Assembly (NCBI GenBank): GCA_029465975.1 | Contig: CM055761.1 | Span: forward strand, 8,296,529 to 8,360,528 | DNA from: Dallia pectoralis | Taxonomy: Eukaryota; Chordata; Actinopteri; Esociformes; Umbridae | Direction: 5' to 3' | Length of the DNA stretch: 64,000 nt | Part shown: positions 63,601-64,000 of the stretch, piece by piece | How positions within the stretch are numbered: position 1 is the first letter of the stretch | Layout of the letters: each line of letters opens with the position of its first letter | The notes under the pieces: model-generated | The model's database searches: none | What the model was told of the DNA's origin: nothing | Seen by the model: only the letters and a program-made list of their open reading frames with translations | Translations under genes and position numbers: made by a program

Positions 63601-64000
63601 CCCTTCCTCTTGTTGAAGCACAGCTCAAATAATAGGTTACTGTATATACTGTAATTGTTCACGATCCTCTGGGACAGAACGCCTTCAATGACAGGGTTGG
63701 CTCACCTCTGTTAACAATGTCATTATGAATCGAAATTAAATCCTTGCACAGCACTAGGTCAGTTGAAACGCCGCGCTCCAGCGGTTTGCTACGGAATTAT
63801 AGGAAATATTCAAATTGGGAAGCCAAAGTGAATTTCCAATAGCATCTCCGGATCTCTAAACGAAGCATTTCTGTGGAATCTTCATATCAAGGACAGTGAA
63901 ATTACAAAAATACAGTGAGTCGCAATGTCGCCCGTCTTGTCAACTCGAAACCAAAATAACGTTGTCAAACGTTGAAAACCTAATGCCCTGTCAATCACAG
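60690..64000. other. agbl4 intron continuing past the window edge
   Basis: No further agbl4 exon was found. The preceding exon should encode the LHGVKQ-type region and must lie to the right. Pyrimidine-rich and T-rich stretches near 63050-63180 and an A/G-rich stretch near 63390-63435 are simple sequence. Confidence 0.45.

Overview
The window is vertebrate nuclear DNA, almost certainly from a ray-finned (teleost) fish. Its genes are split into many exons with GT-AG introns, and their conceptual proteins match vertebrate families along their length. The repeats are typical of fish: several decayed Tc1-like transposon families, L2-like LINE fragments, a Penelope-like reverse transcriptase relic, tRNA-derived SINEs and many minisatellites. 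The repeat style would suit pike or salmonid relatives, but the species cannot be proved from sequence alone.

Left half, + strand: an intergenic region with repeat relics (1-5270), mrpl55 (mitochondrial ribosomal protein, 5278-6531), slc5a9 (SGLT4-type sodium/sugar cotransporter, 13 coding exons, 8231-16919), gclm (glutamate-cysteine ligase modifier subunit, 7 exons, 19670-23139) and dnttip2 (Fcf2-domain nucleolar protein, 7 exons, 26050-30203). For all four genes the reading frame closes across every proposed splice junction, giving 131, 658, 274 and 929 residues.

Right half, - strand: spata6 (13 coding exons, 473 residues, 32134-46075), tail-to-tail with dnttip2, then the last four coding exons of agbl4 (cytosolic carboxypeptidase 6, 47858-60682), whose upstream exons lie beyond the right edge. 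spata6 introns hold a nearly complete Tc1/mariner element with intact ends and two large minisatellites. The large agbl4 introns hold a 29-bp minisatellite and two long CA tracts.

The genes do not form a pathway. gclm supports glutathione synthesis, mrpl55 mitochondrial translation, dnttip2 rRNA processing, slc5a9 sugar uptake, spata6 sperm connecting-piece assembly and agbl4 tubulin deglutamylation. The last two both relate to microtubule or flagellar structures. I found no convincing new biological system. The most interesting items are a 96-bp tandem duplication that copies the splice acceptor and 5' part of spata6 exon 2, a triplicated CRE-like unit upstream of dnttip2, a perfect 25-bp hairpin downstream of gclm, an eight-fold amplified SINE head in slc5a9, a D-35-E spacing in the transposase relic, and the placement of gclm-dnttip2 between slc5a9 and spata6.
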